A stretch of DNA of 35,715 bases, taken from positions 1-35,715 of the forward strand of contig NZ_JARKOZ010000121.1 in assembly GCF_029978005.1 (NCBI RefSeq), in the 5' to 3' direction. Under the pieces are notes generated by a model. The model had not been told where the DNA came from. It did not search any database and saw only the letters and a list, made by a program, of their open reading frames with translations. Of the stretch, positions 6,726 to 14,768 are shown in pieces; positions within the stretch are counted from its first letter, which is position 1, and each line of letters begins with the position of its first letter. The stretch is from Solidesulfovibrio sp. Lineage in GTDB: Bacteria; Desulfobacterota; Desulfovibrionia; Desulfovibrionales; Desulfovibrionaceae. A program made the position numbers and the translations under genes.

Positions 6726-8018
6726 ATGGCCATACAGACCACCTCCAACGCCGCCGGCGACGTCTTCAAGAAAGCGGCCTCCCTTGCCCCCGGCACCAGC
6801 CGGACCGGCAAGGATTCCCGTGTTTTCGCGACCATGCTCAAAAGCGGCTACGGAATCAACGGGGAGGTGGGCAAGTCCGCCGGCAAGGCCATCCCCCGCG
6901 AAAACATGATCACGGGCCTGGAGATGCTCTCCTCGGGCTCGGGCACGGACCAGGACGCGGCCATGGCCATGCTCGGCTACGACACCGGAGCCAAGGGTTT
7001 GACGCAGGGACAGGGGGGCCTGGACAAGTTCCAGGGCAACGCCCTGGCCACCCTGTCGCGCCTGGCCATGGAGCAGGCGGCCACCGACAGCGGCTCGTCG
7101 CGGGCCGAGCCGGCCAGGGCCCCGACCGTGGCCGGCGGCGGCTACAGCGTGCGTCAGGCCGTTGACAAGTCCGCGGTGCGCATGGCCGTGAGCCCGGGCG
7201 CCCGCCATCCCGACGACCTCGGCCACCTCGACCGGGTCGCCGGAGCCGGCGCTTCGGGCGGGTTCACCAAGCGCGAGGAGGAGCTCCTGCTCGCCGCCGC
7301 CGGCGCGGAGAACATCCTGGCCGAGACCGGCCGCGTCGAGGCGGCCAAGGCCGAGGCCGCGGCCACGCGCAAGGTGCTGCCCTCCACCATCCAGCACAAG
7401 GCCGGAAGCCTGAGCGCCCAGTACGAATCCAACAGCGAGATCGACTACATCGGCTACGACAGCCGCGGCGGCACCTCCTACGGCCAGTACCAGATCGCGG
7501 CCAAGACCGGCACCATGGACTATTTCATCCGGTTCCTGGAGGACAAGGCCCCGGACCTGGCCGGCCGCCTCAAGGCCGCCGGCCCGGCCGACACCGGTGG
7601 CCGGACCGGGCGCATGCCCGCCGTGTGGAAGGACATCGCCGCCGCCGATCCCAAGCGCTTCGAGGCCCTGCAGCACGAATTCATCCGTTCCAACAACTAC
7701 GCCCCGGCGGCCAAGAGCATCGTGCTGACCACGGGCGTGGACGTGACCAAGCGCTCCTACGCCCTGCGCGAGGTGCTGTGGAGCACGGCCGTGCAGCACG
7801 GCCCCTACGGCGCGGAGCGCATCTTCTCCCAGGCCATCGAGAAGGCCGAGAACTCCACCGGTCGCCAGGATTTTGACAGGGCGGTCATCGAGGAAGTCTA
7901 CCGTCTGCGCGGCCAGAAGTTCTTCCGCCACAACAAGCGGGTGCGCGAGGCGGTCCAGTCGCGCTTCCGCGACGAGAAGACCACGGCCATCGCCCTGCTC
8001 GACGGCGCTCCCGCGTAG
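6726..8018 (+). CDS. Lysozyme-like / peptidoglycan-hydrolase-like protein without signal peptide
   Basis: 430 residues. The N-terminal ~130 residues are a low-complexity Gly/Ala/Ser-rich section (MAIQTTSNAAGDVFKKAAS start), followed by a charged helical linker at about 150-215. The C-terminal ~210 residues contain a pattern that I associate with phage-type or secretion-linked muralytic domains: KAGSLSAQYESNSEIDYIG, GGTSYGQYQIAAKTGTMDYF, GRMPAVWKDIAA, ALREVLWSTAVQHGPYGAERIF. The early ESN glutamate would be the acid in a lysozyme-like fold; this is inference. No signal peptide is visible, so export would need a dedicated or flagellar/type VI route. The Shine-Dalgarno before the ATG is weak (GGGAAG). 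Confidence 0.6.
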   Translation: MAIQTTSNAAGDVFKKAASLAPGTSRTGKDSRVFATMLKSGYGINGEVGKSAGKAIPRENMITGLEMLSSGSGTDQDAAMAMLGYDTGAKGLTQGQGGLDKFQGNALATLSRLAMEQAATDSGSSRAEPARAPTVAGGGYSVRQAVDKSAVRMAVSPGARHPDDLGHLDRVAGAGASGGFTKREEELLLAAAGAENILAETGRVEAAKAEAAATRKVLPSTIQHKAGSLSAQYESNSEIDYIGYDSRGGTSYGQYQIAAKTGTMDYFIRFLEDKAPDLAGRLKAAGPADTGGRTGRMPAVWKDIAAADPKRFEALQHEFIRSNNYAPAAKSIVLTTGVDVTKRSYALREVLWSTAVQHGPYGAERIFSQAIEKAENSTGRQDFDRAVIEEVYRLRGQKFFRHNKRVREAVQSRFRDEKTTAIALLDGAPA

Positions 8019-8318
8019 GCAGGGGGAAGGTGGCCACGGGGGGGAAGCCTCCGGCGGCCAAGGGGCCGCGGTCCCTTGGAACCCCGGGAAGGTTCCCCGG
8101 TCTGTTCCCAGGGACGGCCGCTTCCCCGGCGGACGGAGCCGTCGCAAAAACCTTCCTCGCCCTGGCGCTTGGGCGCGGCCCATGCCGGCCTTGCCCCGTA
8201 ACCCCGCCCTTTCCCGGGGCGACGCAGGCGGGGCGGGCGATTTCTTTTTCTCACTTCCCGACTTTGCCCCGCAACCGCTTTTCATGTAGGGGGGAGGCAT
8301 GAACAGCCGAGGCGCCCC
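8019..8318. other. 300-base intergenic region with hairpins
   Basis: It holds the second GCCTCCGGCGGCC hairpin (8047-8079), a further stem within GGAACCCCGGGAAGGTTCC just behind it, and, at the right end, a seven-codon open frame with a strong ribosome site (8299-8322). No full gene is supported. Confidence 0.5.
8047..8079 (+). repeat. GCCTCCGGCGGCC-headed hairpin, copy 2 (probable terminator)
   Basis: GCCTCCGGCGGCC (8047-8059) leads directly into CCAAGGG (8058-8064) paired with CCCTTGG (8073-8079). It lies 28 bases after the stop of the lysozyme-like gene and on its strand. The head is identical to copies 1 and 3, while the stem sequence differs, which suggests that the hairpin structure, not its sequence, is kept. 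Confidence 0.6.
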
Positions 8319-8322
8319 GTGA
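8299..8322 (+). CDS. Seven-codon leader reading frame (tentative)
   Basis: ATG at 8299 directly follows GGGGGGAGGC and opens MNSRGAP before TGA at 8320-8322. That TGA overlaps the GTG start (8319-8321) of the phosphatase gene as GTGA. The arrangement would allow translational coupling from the mini-frame into the phosphatase. It may equally be a chance by-product of a ribosome site. Confidence 0.35.
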   Translation: MNSRGAP

Positions 8323-9668
8323 CGGGGCAGGGTTGCGCCGAAGCCGCGCGCCTGGACGAGCGCCTAAGCGCGCTGACGCGCTGCTTCGCCCTGTCGCGCC
8401 TGGTGACGGAATCCCTGGAGCTCTCCGAGGTCCTGGAGCGCATCATGACCACCTCGCGCCAGGCGCTGCGGGCCGAGGCGGCGAGCCTGCTCCTGGTGGA
8501 CGAGGCCCCGGGACCGGACCAGGGCGAGCTGGTCTTCACCGTGGCCCAGGGGCCGGCCTGCCGGGATCTGCGGGCCGGCTTCCGCCTGGCCCCGGGCGAG
8601 GGCGTGGCCGGCTGGGTGGCGCAGCGGGCCGAACCCGTGCTCCTGGTCGACGTCTACGCCGACCCCCGCTTCAACCCCGAGGTGGACCGGCTCACGGGCT
8701 ACCGCACCCGGACCATGGCCTGCGTGCCGCTGCTCTACCGGGGCCGGGTCATCGGCGTGGCCCAGTGCATCAACAAGGAAGACGGCGGGGCCTTCACCGC
8801 CGACGACATCGAGATGTTTTCGCTCCTGGCCGCCCAGGCCGCCGTGGCCATCGTCAACGCCCGGCTGCACGGCGAGGCCCTGGCCAAGCAGCGCATGGAC
8901 TTCGACATGGAGCTGGCGGCCGGGGTGCAACAGAGCCTTTTGCCGCGCGGCGCACCGTCCGTGCCCGGGTTCGACGTGGCCGGGGTGAGCCTGTCCTGCG
9001 ACGCCACGGGCGGGGATTACTACGATTTTCTGCGCCCCGGCGGCGGGGAGGAAAACGGCGACGTGCTGCTCGCCGCCGTCGGCGACGTGACCGGCCACGG
9101 CATCCAGGCCGCCCTGCTCATGACCACGGTGCGCGCCTTTTTGCGGGCGCGCCTGCTCGCTCCGGGCCAGCCGGCGGACATCGTCTCCGACGTCAACCGG
9201 CTGCTCGCCGACGACACGGGCGACAGCGGCCGGTTCATGACCCTTTTCCTGCTGGAGCTCGACGGCGCGCGCCGGGCGGCGCGCTACGTCCGGGCCGGCC
9301 ACGATCCGGCCCTGCTCTACGATCCCGGCGCGGACGCCTTCACGGAACTGGCCGGCCGGGGCATTCCGCTCGGCATCGACGCCGACTGGCGGTATGAGAA
9401 CTACATGGTGCCATGGCTGCCGGACGGGGCGATCCTCGTGCTCGGCACAGACGGCATATGGGAAGCGCGCGGGCCGGGCGGCGACATGTACGGCAAGGAC
9501 CGGCTGCGCCGGGCCGTGCGCGCCGCCGCGTCCGCCGACGCTGCGGGCGTGGCCCGGGCCGTGCTGGACGATCTGGCGGCATTTCTGGACGGCGGGCCGC
9601 GCCATGACGACGTGACCCTGGTCGTGGTCAAGGCGTCGGCGGCCGCCGGCGAAAAGGAGGTTGCATGA
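8319..9668 (+). CDS. GAF-domain SpoIIE/RsbU-type PP2C phosphatase
   Basis: Probable signalling serine phosphatase that dephosphorylates an anti-sigma-factor antagonist or similar partner. 449 residues: short helical start, GAF sensor at about 30-185 (EGVAGWVAQ, MACVPLLYRGRVIGVAQ), a helical joint, LLPR linker, then the PP2C/SpoIIE domain at about 210-443. Metal-binding motifs are present: GGDYYDF (about 231-236), GDVTGHGIQAALLM, LGTDGIWE (about 377) and HDDVTLVVV (about 429). No membrane segment. The start is GTG at 8319 with GAGG six bases upstream. The stop overlaps the next ATG (ATGA), so it is translationally coupled to the lipoprotein gene. No STAS-domain or anti-sigma gene is in the window. 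Confidence 0.88.
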   Translation: MTGQGCAEAARLDERLSALTRCFALSRLVTESLELSEVLERIMTTSRQALRAEAASLLLVDEAPGPDQGELVFTVAQGPACRDLRAGFRLAPGEGVAGWVAQRAEPVLLVDVYADPRFNPEVDRLTGYRTRTMACVPLLYRGRVIGVAQCINKEDGGAFTADDIEMFSLLAAQAAVAIVNARLHGEALAKQRMDFDMELAAGVQQSLLPRGAPSVPGFDVAGVSLSCDATGGDYYDFLRPGGGEENGDVLLAAVGDVTGHGIQAALLMTTVRAFLRARLLAPGQPADIVSDVNRLLADDTGDSGRFMTLFLLELDGARRAARYVRAGHDPALLYDPGADAFTELAGRGIPLGIDADWRYENYMVPWLPDGAILVLGTDGIWEARGPGGDMYGKDRLRRAVRAAASADAAGVARAVLDDLAAFLDGGPRHDDVTLVVVKASAAAGEKEVA

Positions 9669-10741
9669 CTTACGGGAAAATGCTGGCGCTGGCCCTGGCG
9701 CTGGGGCTCGCCCTTGGCGGCTGCAGCAAGGAGGACCCCCAGGCCTTCGACAAGGTCGATCACAACAAGGACGGCAAGGTCATCTTCGAGGAACTCATCG
9801 TGGTCTTTCCCGACCTGACGGTGGAGGAGTTCCTGGCTGCCGACGCCGACCGCAACGGCGCCCTGGACGCCAAGGAATACCAGCGCCTGCGCGAGGCCCG
9901 GGCCGCCGGCAAGAAGCTCGACGCCAGCTCGACGCCGCCCGCGCCGACCGAACCAGCCAAGGTCCCGGAACCGGCCAAGGCCCCCGAGGCGGTCAAGCCC
10001 GCCGAACCGGTCAAGGCTCCCGAGCCGGCCATGCCGGCGGAGCCCGCCGCGCCGGCCAAGGCTCCGGAAGCCGCCGCGCCCGCCGCCCCGGCCGCGCCCG
10101 CCGCCGCTACGGCCCAGCCGACGCCGCCGGCCGAGGCCGAGGAGACCGTGGAAGTGGTGTCCGTCGCGCCCGAGCAGGCCGCCGCGCCCGCCAGGCAGAC
10201 CTACACCGTGGCCCGGGGCGATACGCTCTCGCGCATCGCCAAGAAGTTCGGCATCACGCCCAAGGACCTCATGGCCGCCAACAACATGAAAAACGCCGAC
10301 CACCTGGAGGCCGGGGCCGAGATCGTCATTCCGGGCAAGGACGGCGCGTCCGTCGCGCCGGCGAAGGCCACGCCGCCGGCCGTGGCCGAGCTGGTGACCG
10401 GCTTTTTCGAGAAGAGCGGAAAAGGCGACGTCAACGGCCTGCTCGACTACTATGGCGAGACCGTGGACTATTACAAGAAAGGCAAGAGCGGCAAGGACAT
10501 CGTGCGCCAGGACAAGGCGGATTACTTCCAGCGCTGGCCCGAGCGCAGCTACACGGCCAAGCCCGCGCAGGTGGAAACGTTGCCCGGCGGCGACCTGCGC
10601 GTCACGGTTCCGACGAACTTCACCGTCAAAAAGGGCGACAAGGCCGTCCACGGCCAGGCGAAGTTCACCTTCCTGCTGCGCCCGGCCGGCTCCGGCTACC
10701 GCATCGTGGGGGAGCAGAGCGTGGTGACGGAAAGGAAGTGA
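9665..10741 (+). CDS. Lipoprotein with EF-hand pair, LysM and NTF2-like C-terminal domain
   Basis: 358 residues. A lipoprotein signal ends in LALGGC with the lipid-bearing Cys at 20. Two calcium-binding EF-hand loops follow directly (DHNKDGKVIFEE at 32-43 and DADRNGALDAKE at 60-71). A Pro/Ala/Lys-rich spacer with KAPE/PAEP repeats covers about 85-175. A LysM peptidoglycan-binding domain sits at about 179-222 (YTVARGDTLSRIAKKFG), and a final domain at about 240-356 resembles the NTF2/SnoaL fold. It would be anchored in a membrane and reach peptidoglycan across a flexible linker. AAGGAGG precedes the ATG, which overlaps the phosphatase stop; the two are surely co-translated. Confidence 0.82.
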   Translation: MTYGKMLALALALGLALGGCSKEDPQAFDKVDHNKDGKVIFEELIVVFPDLTVEEFLAADADRNGALDAKEYQRLREARAAGKKLDASSTPPAPTEPAKVPEPAKAPEAVKPAEPVKAPEPAMPAEPAAPAKAPEAAAPAAPAAPAAATAQPTPPAEAEETVEVVSVAPEQAAAPARQTYTVARGDTLSRIAKKFGITPKDLMAANNMKNADHLEAGAEIVIPGKDGASVAPAKATPPAVAELVTGFFEKSGKGDVNGLLDYYGETVDYYKKGKSGKDIVRQDKADYFQRWPERSYTAKPAQVETLPGGDLRVTVPTNFTVKKGDKAVHGQAKFTFLLRPAGSGYRIVGEQSVVTERK

Positions 10742-10771
10742 CCCCGGACGGGGCATGCGATCACGGGTAAC

Positions 10772-10802
10772 AAGCCGGAAGGCCCCGCCTTCCGGCTTTT
10801 CT
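10772..10802 (+). terminator. Rho-independent terminator after the EF-hand/LysM gene
   Basis: An 11-base-pair perfect stem (AAGCCGGAAGG at 10772-10782, CCTTCCGGCTT at 10788-10798) with a five-base loop and a T-rich tail (TTTTCTC). It closes the two-gene phosphatase-lipoprotein unit. Confidence 0.85.
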
Positions 10803-10880
10803 CGCCAAACGGTCCGGGACGGCGGCAGGTTTTTCCCGGCACCATTCTTGCTTGTTTCATGGCGGCCACAGGAGGGCGTC

Positions 10881-11465
10881 ATGGACATCACCACCAGCTA
10901 CGACAGCCTGACCAATCTGCTCAACATCACCCAGGGCACGACCGCGGGCATCGCCACGGGATCGGCTTCCGGCAACACGACCACCACCAGCGACACGTCT
11001 TCTTCCAGCAAGTCCGACACCGCCACCTGGTCGAGTATCGCCAAGGCCCTGTCCGAGAGCGATTCGGAATACGTCAGTCCCATCCTGCAGCTCAAAAGCC
11101 AGAACGAGGCCCTGCAGCAGCAGTTGACCCAGACCCTGGCCAGCAAGTTCGAGGAAGCGGGCATCGACACCAGCCAGACCATCACCCTCAAGCAGGACAG
11201 CGACGGCAAGGTCGTGGTCGCCAACGACCATCCGGACAAGGAGGCCATCGAGTCGCTGTTCGCCGACAACGACGTGCTCACCCAGGCGTTCTCGCTCCTG
11301 GCCCAGAACAGCGCCTCGCTCAAGAACATGACGGTGAGTCAGGCCAACGCGCGGATACGCACGAGCGGCTACGCCGCCTACCTCAATCAGCTCAACAGCG
11401 ACGCCGGGGCCGGTGACTTCGCCATGAGCCTGCTCGGCGATTCCGTGGCCACCTCCTTCAGTTGA
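10881..11465 (+). CDS. Uncharacterised Ser/Thr-rich protein, 194 residues
   Basis: I do not recognise a family. The start at 10881 has AGGAGG directly upstream; a longer in-frame opening at 10755 would cross the terminator and is rejected. Residues about 18-45 are almost wholly Ser, Thr, Gly, Asp and Asn. Residues about 65-95 are likely coiled coil (ILQLKSQNEALQQQLTQTLA), followed by a short beta-like stretch with QDSDGKVVVAN and a helical C-terminal half. No signal peptide. The composition, rich in Ser/Thr/Asn/Gln at its start, resembles proteins exported without a cleaved signal, such as flagellar or type III-like substrates; that is a guess. Confidence 0.7.
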   Translation: MDITTSYDSLTNLLNITQGTTAGIATGSASGNTTTTSDTSSSSKSDTATWSSIAKALSESDSEYVSPILQLKSQNEALQQQLTQTLASKFEEAGIDTSQTITLKQDSDGKVVVANDHPDKEAIESLFADNDVLTQAFSLLAQNSASLKNMTVSQANARIRTSGYAAYLNQLNSDAGAGDFAMSLLGDSVATSFS

Positions 11466-11474
11466 TGCCGTGTC

Positions 11475-11555
11475 GTCGAAATTCGTGAGAACGAACTTCG
11501 ACCACCACGTGTAGTGCTCGTTAGCGCCGCTGAAAATGCTCCCCTGTTTTCAGCG
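11475..11555. terminator. Two stem-loops between convergent genes
   Basis: The first stem-loop is GTCGAAATTCGT (11475-11486), loop GAGA, then ACGAACTTCGAC (11491-11502), with eleven of twelve pairs. The second is CGCTGAAAA (11528-11536) with TTTTCAGCG (11547-11555). They separate the gene ending at 11465 (plus) from pgl ending at 11588 (minus). They probably stop transcription from both sides, although clean T tracts are lacking. Confidence 0.5.
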
Positions 11556-11587
11556 ATCGCCACGCCGGTCTTCCATCCCCTTTCACT

Positions 11588-12310
11588 TCATCCTTCGGCC
11601 ACGAGCCAGGTCAGTTCGCCTTGTCCCGGGCGCACCAGCGACGCCGGCACGGCCGGATCGGGCGCGTCGGCCAGGGCCTTGGCCAGGGCCTGCTCCCTTC
11701 CCTTGGTCGCGGTCAGGAAAAGCACCCGGCGCGCCGCGTTAAGAAGCGGCAGCGTGAAGGTCAGGCGCGGCACGCGCGGCTCGACCAACGTCGGGGCGGG
11801 CACGGCCGCGACCAGGCGCTCCCTTTCCGTCAGGGCCGGACTGCCCGGGAAAAGCGAGGCCGTATGCCCGTCCGGGCCCATGCCGAGCAGGATCAGGTCG
11901 AAGCGGGGGATCTCGTGCGGGCCGGCGCCCAGGACCTCGCGGATCTCGGCCTCGTAGGTCTCGGCGGCCAGGGCGGCCGGGCGCACCTCCACGGGCATGG
12001 GCCGGATGTTGCCCACGGGCACGGGCGTGGGGGTAAAAAGGATGGGCGCGACCGTGCCGAAGGTGTTGCGCCGGTCGGCCACGGGCACGAGGCGCTCGTC
12101 GCCGAAGAAGAAGAGCGTGGCCTCGAAGGGCGCGCCGTAGCCCTCCCGGGCCATGGCGGCGTAAAGCGCCAGGGGCGACGAGCCGCCCGAGAGGGCCACG
12201 GCGAAGCGGCCGCGCCGGGCCACGGCCTCGTGGGCGGCCTCGCGGACCGCCTGCAAGGCCGCCACGGTCAGGGCGGCCGCGTCGGAGAAGCGTCGGATGT
12301 CCCTGGTCAT
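11588..12310 (-). CDS. pgl: 6-phosphogluconolactonase
   Basis: Hydrolyses 6-phosphogluconolactone to 6-phosphogluconate, step two of the oxidative pentose phosphate pathway; cytoplasmic. 240 residues, normal for the family. Motifs: ALSGGSSPLALY (phosphate-binding loop, about 48-59), FFFGDERLVP (about 80-89) and LILLGMGPDGHTASLFPGS (about 147-165). The start ATG overlaps the zwf stop (ATGA), so its translation is coupled to zwf. It is the last gene of a seven-gene minus-strand operon starting with cvpA, and is followed by stem-loops at 11475-11555. Confidence 0.93.
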   Translation of the reverse strand: MTRDIRRFSDAAALTVAALQAVREAAHEAVARRGRFAVALSGGSSPLALYAAMAREGYGAPFEATLFFFGDERLVPVADRRNTFGTVAPILFTPTPVPVGNIRPMPVEVRPAALAAETYEAEIREVLGAGPHEIPRFDLILLGMGPDGHTASLFPGSPALTERERLVAAVPAPTLVEPRVPRLTFTLPLLNAARRVLFLTATKGREQALAKALADAPDPAVPASLVRPGQGELTWLVAEG

Positions 12311-13851
12311 GGCGTCAGCCCATGGGCCTTCAGCAGCTTGCCCGCCTCCTGCGGTCCCCAGGAGCCGGCCTTGTAGAGGAAGAGCCGCCTGGGGTCGGGA
12401 TCGCCCAGCATGGGGGCCAGGAACCTCCAGCACAGCTCCACCCCGTCCTGGCGCCAGAAAAGCGTCTGGTCGCCGAGCATGCAGTCCAGCAGCACCTTGG
12501 CGTAGGCCGGGAGTTGCGGCCCCTCGTAGCCCTGGTAGTAGTTGAAGTTCATGGTCACCGAGCGCAGGCACATGGGACCCGGGGCCTTGGCCTGGAAGGT
12601 CAGGCTCACCTGCTCGTCGGGCTGGATGCGCAGCATCAGCCGGTTGGCCTGGATATGGTCGCCGAAGATGTCCCGGAACATGGAGAAGGGCACGGGCTTG
12701 AACTGCACGGCGATCTCCGTGCGCTTCTCGGGCAGGCGCTTTCCCGAGATCATGTAGAACGGCACGCCCTGCCAGCGCCAGTTGTCCAGGTAGACCTTCA
12801 TGGCGGCGAAGGTGGGGGTGAGCGAATCGCCGGGCACGCCCTCCTCGTCGAGATAGGCCGGAGCCCTGGCGCCGTCGTAGACGCCCGAGGCGTACTGGCC
12901 GAGCACCAGATTCTCGGCCAGGTCGGTCCGGGTGAAGGGGCGCAGCGCCCGGAACACCTTGGTTTTCTCGTCGCGCACCAGTTCCGCCTCGAAAAGCGAG
13001 GGCGGCTCGATGGCGCAAAGCGAAAGCAGCTGCATCATGTGGTTCTGGAACATGTCGCGCAGCACGCCGAAGTGGTCGTAGTAGGAGGCCCGGTGCTCGA
13101 CGCCGATGGCCTCGGCGGCCAGGATGCTCACGTAATCCACGTAGCGCCGGTTCCACACCGGCTCGAAGATGGCGTTGGCGAAGCGCAGCATGAGGATGTT
13201 CTGCACGGTCTCCTTGGCCAGGTAGTGATCGATGCGGAAGATCTGGTGTTCGGAGAACCGGGTGTGCAGGGCCTGCTCCAGGACCTGCGCCGTGGGCAGG
13301 TCGCGGCCGAAAGGCTTCTCGATGACCAGGCGGGCGTGGCCTTTGCCCTCGTCGGCCAGGCCGGCCATGGCCAGGTTGACGGCGATGGCCTCGTAGGCCG
13401 TGGGCGGCACGGCCAGGTAGAAGACGCGGTCGCCGCCGAGGTTCTCGCGCTCGGCCAGGGCGTCCAGGAAGCCGGCCAGCTCCGTGAACGAAGCCGGTTC
13501 GTCGTAGTGGACGCGCTGGTAGGTCAGGCGCGGGGCCAGGGCCTCCCAGACCTCGGGCGCGACCCCGCCGTGGGCGTCCAGGGCGTCGCGCATGCGCTGG
13601 CGGAAGGTCTCGTCGTCAAGCGCGGTGCGGCTGGCCCCGACGATGGCGAAGCGCTCGGGCATGTTGCCCCCGGCGTAGAGCGCGGCCAGGGCCGGCATGA
13701 GCATGCGGCCGGCCAGGTCGCCCGTGACGCCGAAGATGACGAAGGTGACCGGGGCCTCCACGGCGTCGAAGCGGCAGGCGGCGTCCGGGGTGGGGTTCTT
13801 CGGGCGGCCGAGCACCACCTCGGCCAGGGCCGGGCTTTGGGCGTCCGCCAT
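12307..13851 (-). CDS. zwf: Glucose-6-phosphate 1-dehydrogenase
   Basis: Oxidises glucose 6-phosphate to the lactone, reducing NAD(P)+. 514 residues. The nucleotide-binding opening is FVIFGVTGDLAGRMLMPAL (about 36-54), the active-site segment is FRIDHYLAKETVQNI with the catalytic His region, and substrate-binding motifs such as VIEKPFGRDL are present. The usual RIDHYLGKE reads RIDHYLAKE here, a single substitution. The start overlaps the gnd stop (TGATG) and the stop overlaps pgl, so the three enzymes of the pathway are made in step. Confidence 0.95.
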   Translation of the reverse strand: MADAQSPALAEVVLGRPKNPTPDAACRFDAVEAPVTFVIFGVTGDLAGRMLMPALAALYAGGNMPERFAIVGASRTALDDETFRQRMRDALDAHGGVAPEVWEALAPRLTYQRVHYDEPASFTELAGFLDALAERENLGGDRVFYLAVPPTAYEAIAVNLAMAGLADEGKGHARLVIEKPFGRDLPTAQVLEQALHTRFSEHQIFRIDHYLAKETVQNILMLRFANAIFEPVWNRRYVDYVSILAAEAIGVEHRASYYDHFGVLRDMFQNHMMQLLSLCAIEPPSLFEAELVRDEKTKVFRALRPFTRTDLAENLVLGQYASGVYDGARAPAYLDEEGVPGDSLTPTFAAMKVYLDNWRWQGVPFYMISGKRLPEKRTEIAVQFKPVPFSMFRDIFGDHIQANRLMLRIQPDEQVSLTFQAKAPGPMCLRSVTMNFNYYQGYEGPQLPAYAKVLLDCMLGDQTLFWRQDGVELCWRFLAPMLGDPDPRRLFLYKAGSWGPQEAGKLLKAHGLTP

Positions 13852-14768
13852 CAGCCTTCCCTCCTTTTCACGGCGTGGCCGCCGAACTGGTTGCGCAGGG
13901 CGGCCAGCACCCGGTCCTGGAAGGAGTTGTCCTGGCGCGAACGGAAGCGCTCGAAAAGCGACATGGTGATGACCGGCGCGGACACGGCCGTCTCCACGGC
14001 GGCGGCCACCGTCCAGCGACCCTCGCCGGAGTCGTCCACGTAGGGCTTGAGGCTCTCCAGGCGCGGGTCCTCGGTGAAGGCGCGCTGGGCCAGCTCCAGC
14101 AGCCAGGACCGGACCACCGAGCCGTGGTTCCACAAATCGCAGATGGCCGGGAAGTCGAGCTTGTCCCCGAACTGGGAGGCGGCCAGGATCTCGAAGCCCT
14201 CGGCGTAGGCCTGCATCATGCCGTACTCGATGCCGTTGTGGACCATCTTGGTGAAATGCCCCGAGCCGATGGGGCCGGTGTGCAGGTTGCCGCCCGGGCC
14301 GGTCAGCACGTCCAGAGCGGGTTGAAGGGGGGCGACCACCTCGGGTTCGCCGCCTATCATGATGCAGTAGCCCTCGGCCAGGCCCCAGATGCCGCCGCTG
14401 ACGCCGGCGTCGCAGTAGCGGATGCCCAGTTTGCCGGCGGCCTCGTGGCGGCGCTGGTCGTCGCGGTACATGGTGTTGCCGCCGTCGATGATGGTGTCGC
14501 CGGGGGAGAGCAGGGGCAAAAGCTCGTCGATGTGCTCGTCGGTGGCCGCGCCGGCCGGGAGCATGAGCCAGACCAGGCGCGGCGCGGGCAGCGCCGCCAC
14601 CAGGGCGGCGAGGGTCTCGGCCGCGCTGGCAGTTTTCCCTTCCTCGGCTGCGAAGTCCTTGGCCTTTTGCACCGTGCGATTGTAGGCCACGACCTCGATG
14701 CCGCCCCTGACCAGGCGCCGGGCCATGTTGAGCCCCATGCGACCGAGGCCGATCATGCCGATTTTCAT
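13851..14768 (-). CDS. gnd: 6-phosphogluconate dehydrogenase, decarboxylating (short type)
   Basis: Converts 6-phosphogluconate to ribulose 5-phosphate and CO2. 305 residues, the short form (the long E. coli-type enzyme has about 470). Rossmann motif GLGRMGLNMARRL at 7-19; substrate and catalytic residues in DAGVSGGIWGLAEGYCIMIGG and GHFTKMVHNGIEYG. After the second strand the sequence reads YNRT, the pattern of NADP-binding members, where NAD-specific short enzymes usually have an acidic residue. Its ATG overlaps the stop of the VTT membrane gene (ATGA), and its stop overlaps zwf. Confidence 0.94.
   Translation of the reverse strand: MKIGMIGLGRMGLNMARRLVRGGIEVVAYNRTVQKAKDFAAEEGKTASAAETLAALVAALPAPRLVWLMLPAGAATDEHIDELLPLLSPGDTIIDGGNTMYRDDQRRHEAAGKLGIRYCDAGVSGGIWGLAEGYCIMIGGEPEVVAPLQPALDVLTGPGGNLHTGPIGSGHFTKMVHNGIEYGMMQAYAEGFEILAASQFGDKLDFPAICDLWNHGSVVRSWLLELAQRAFTEDPRLESLKPYVDDSGEGRWTVAAAVETAVSAPVITMSLFERFRSRQDNSFQDRVLAALRNQFGGHAVKRREG

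Noticed and set aside
6726..8018. Prophage or tailocin, suggested by the lysozyme-like domain
   Set aside because: No holin, tail, capsid, terminase or integrase gene is in the neighbourhood.
6645..8300. Upstream extension of the cysteine-rich protein on the minus strand
   Set aside because: It is antisense to the lysozyme-like gene; the start at 6644 has a good ribosome site and family length.
12322..14043. Plus-strand frame of about 573 codons opposite zwf and gnd
   Set aside because: Antisense shadow of two strongly conserved enzymes.
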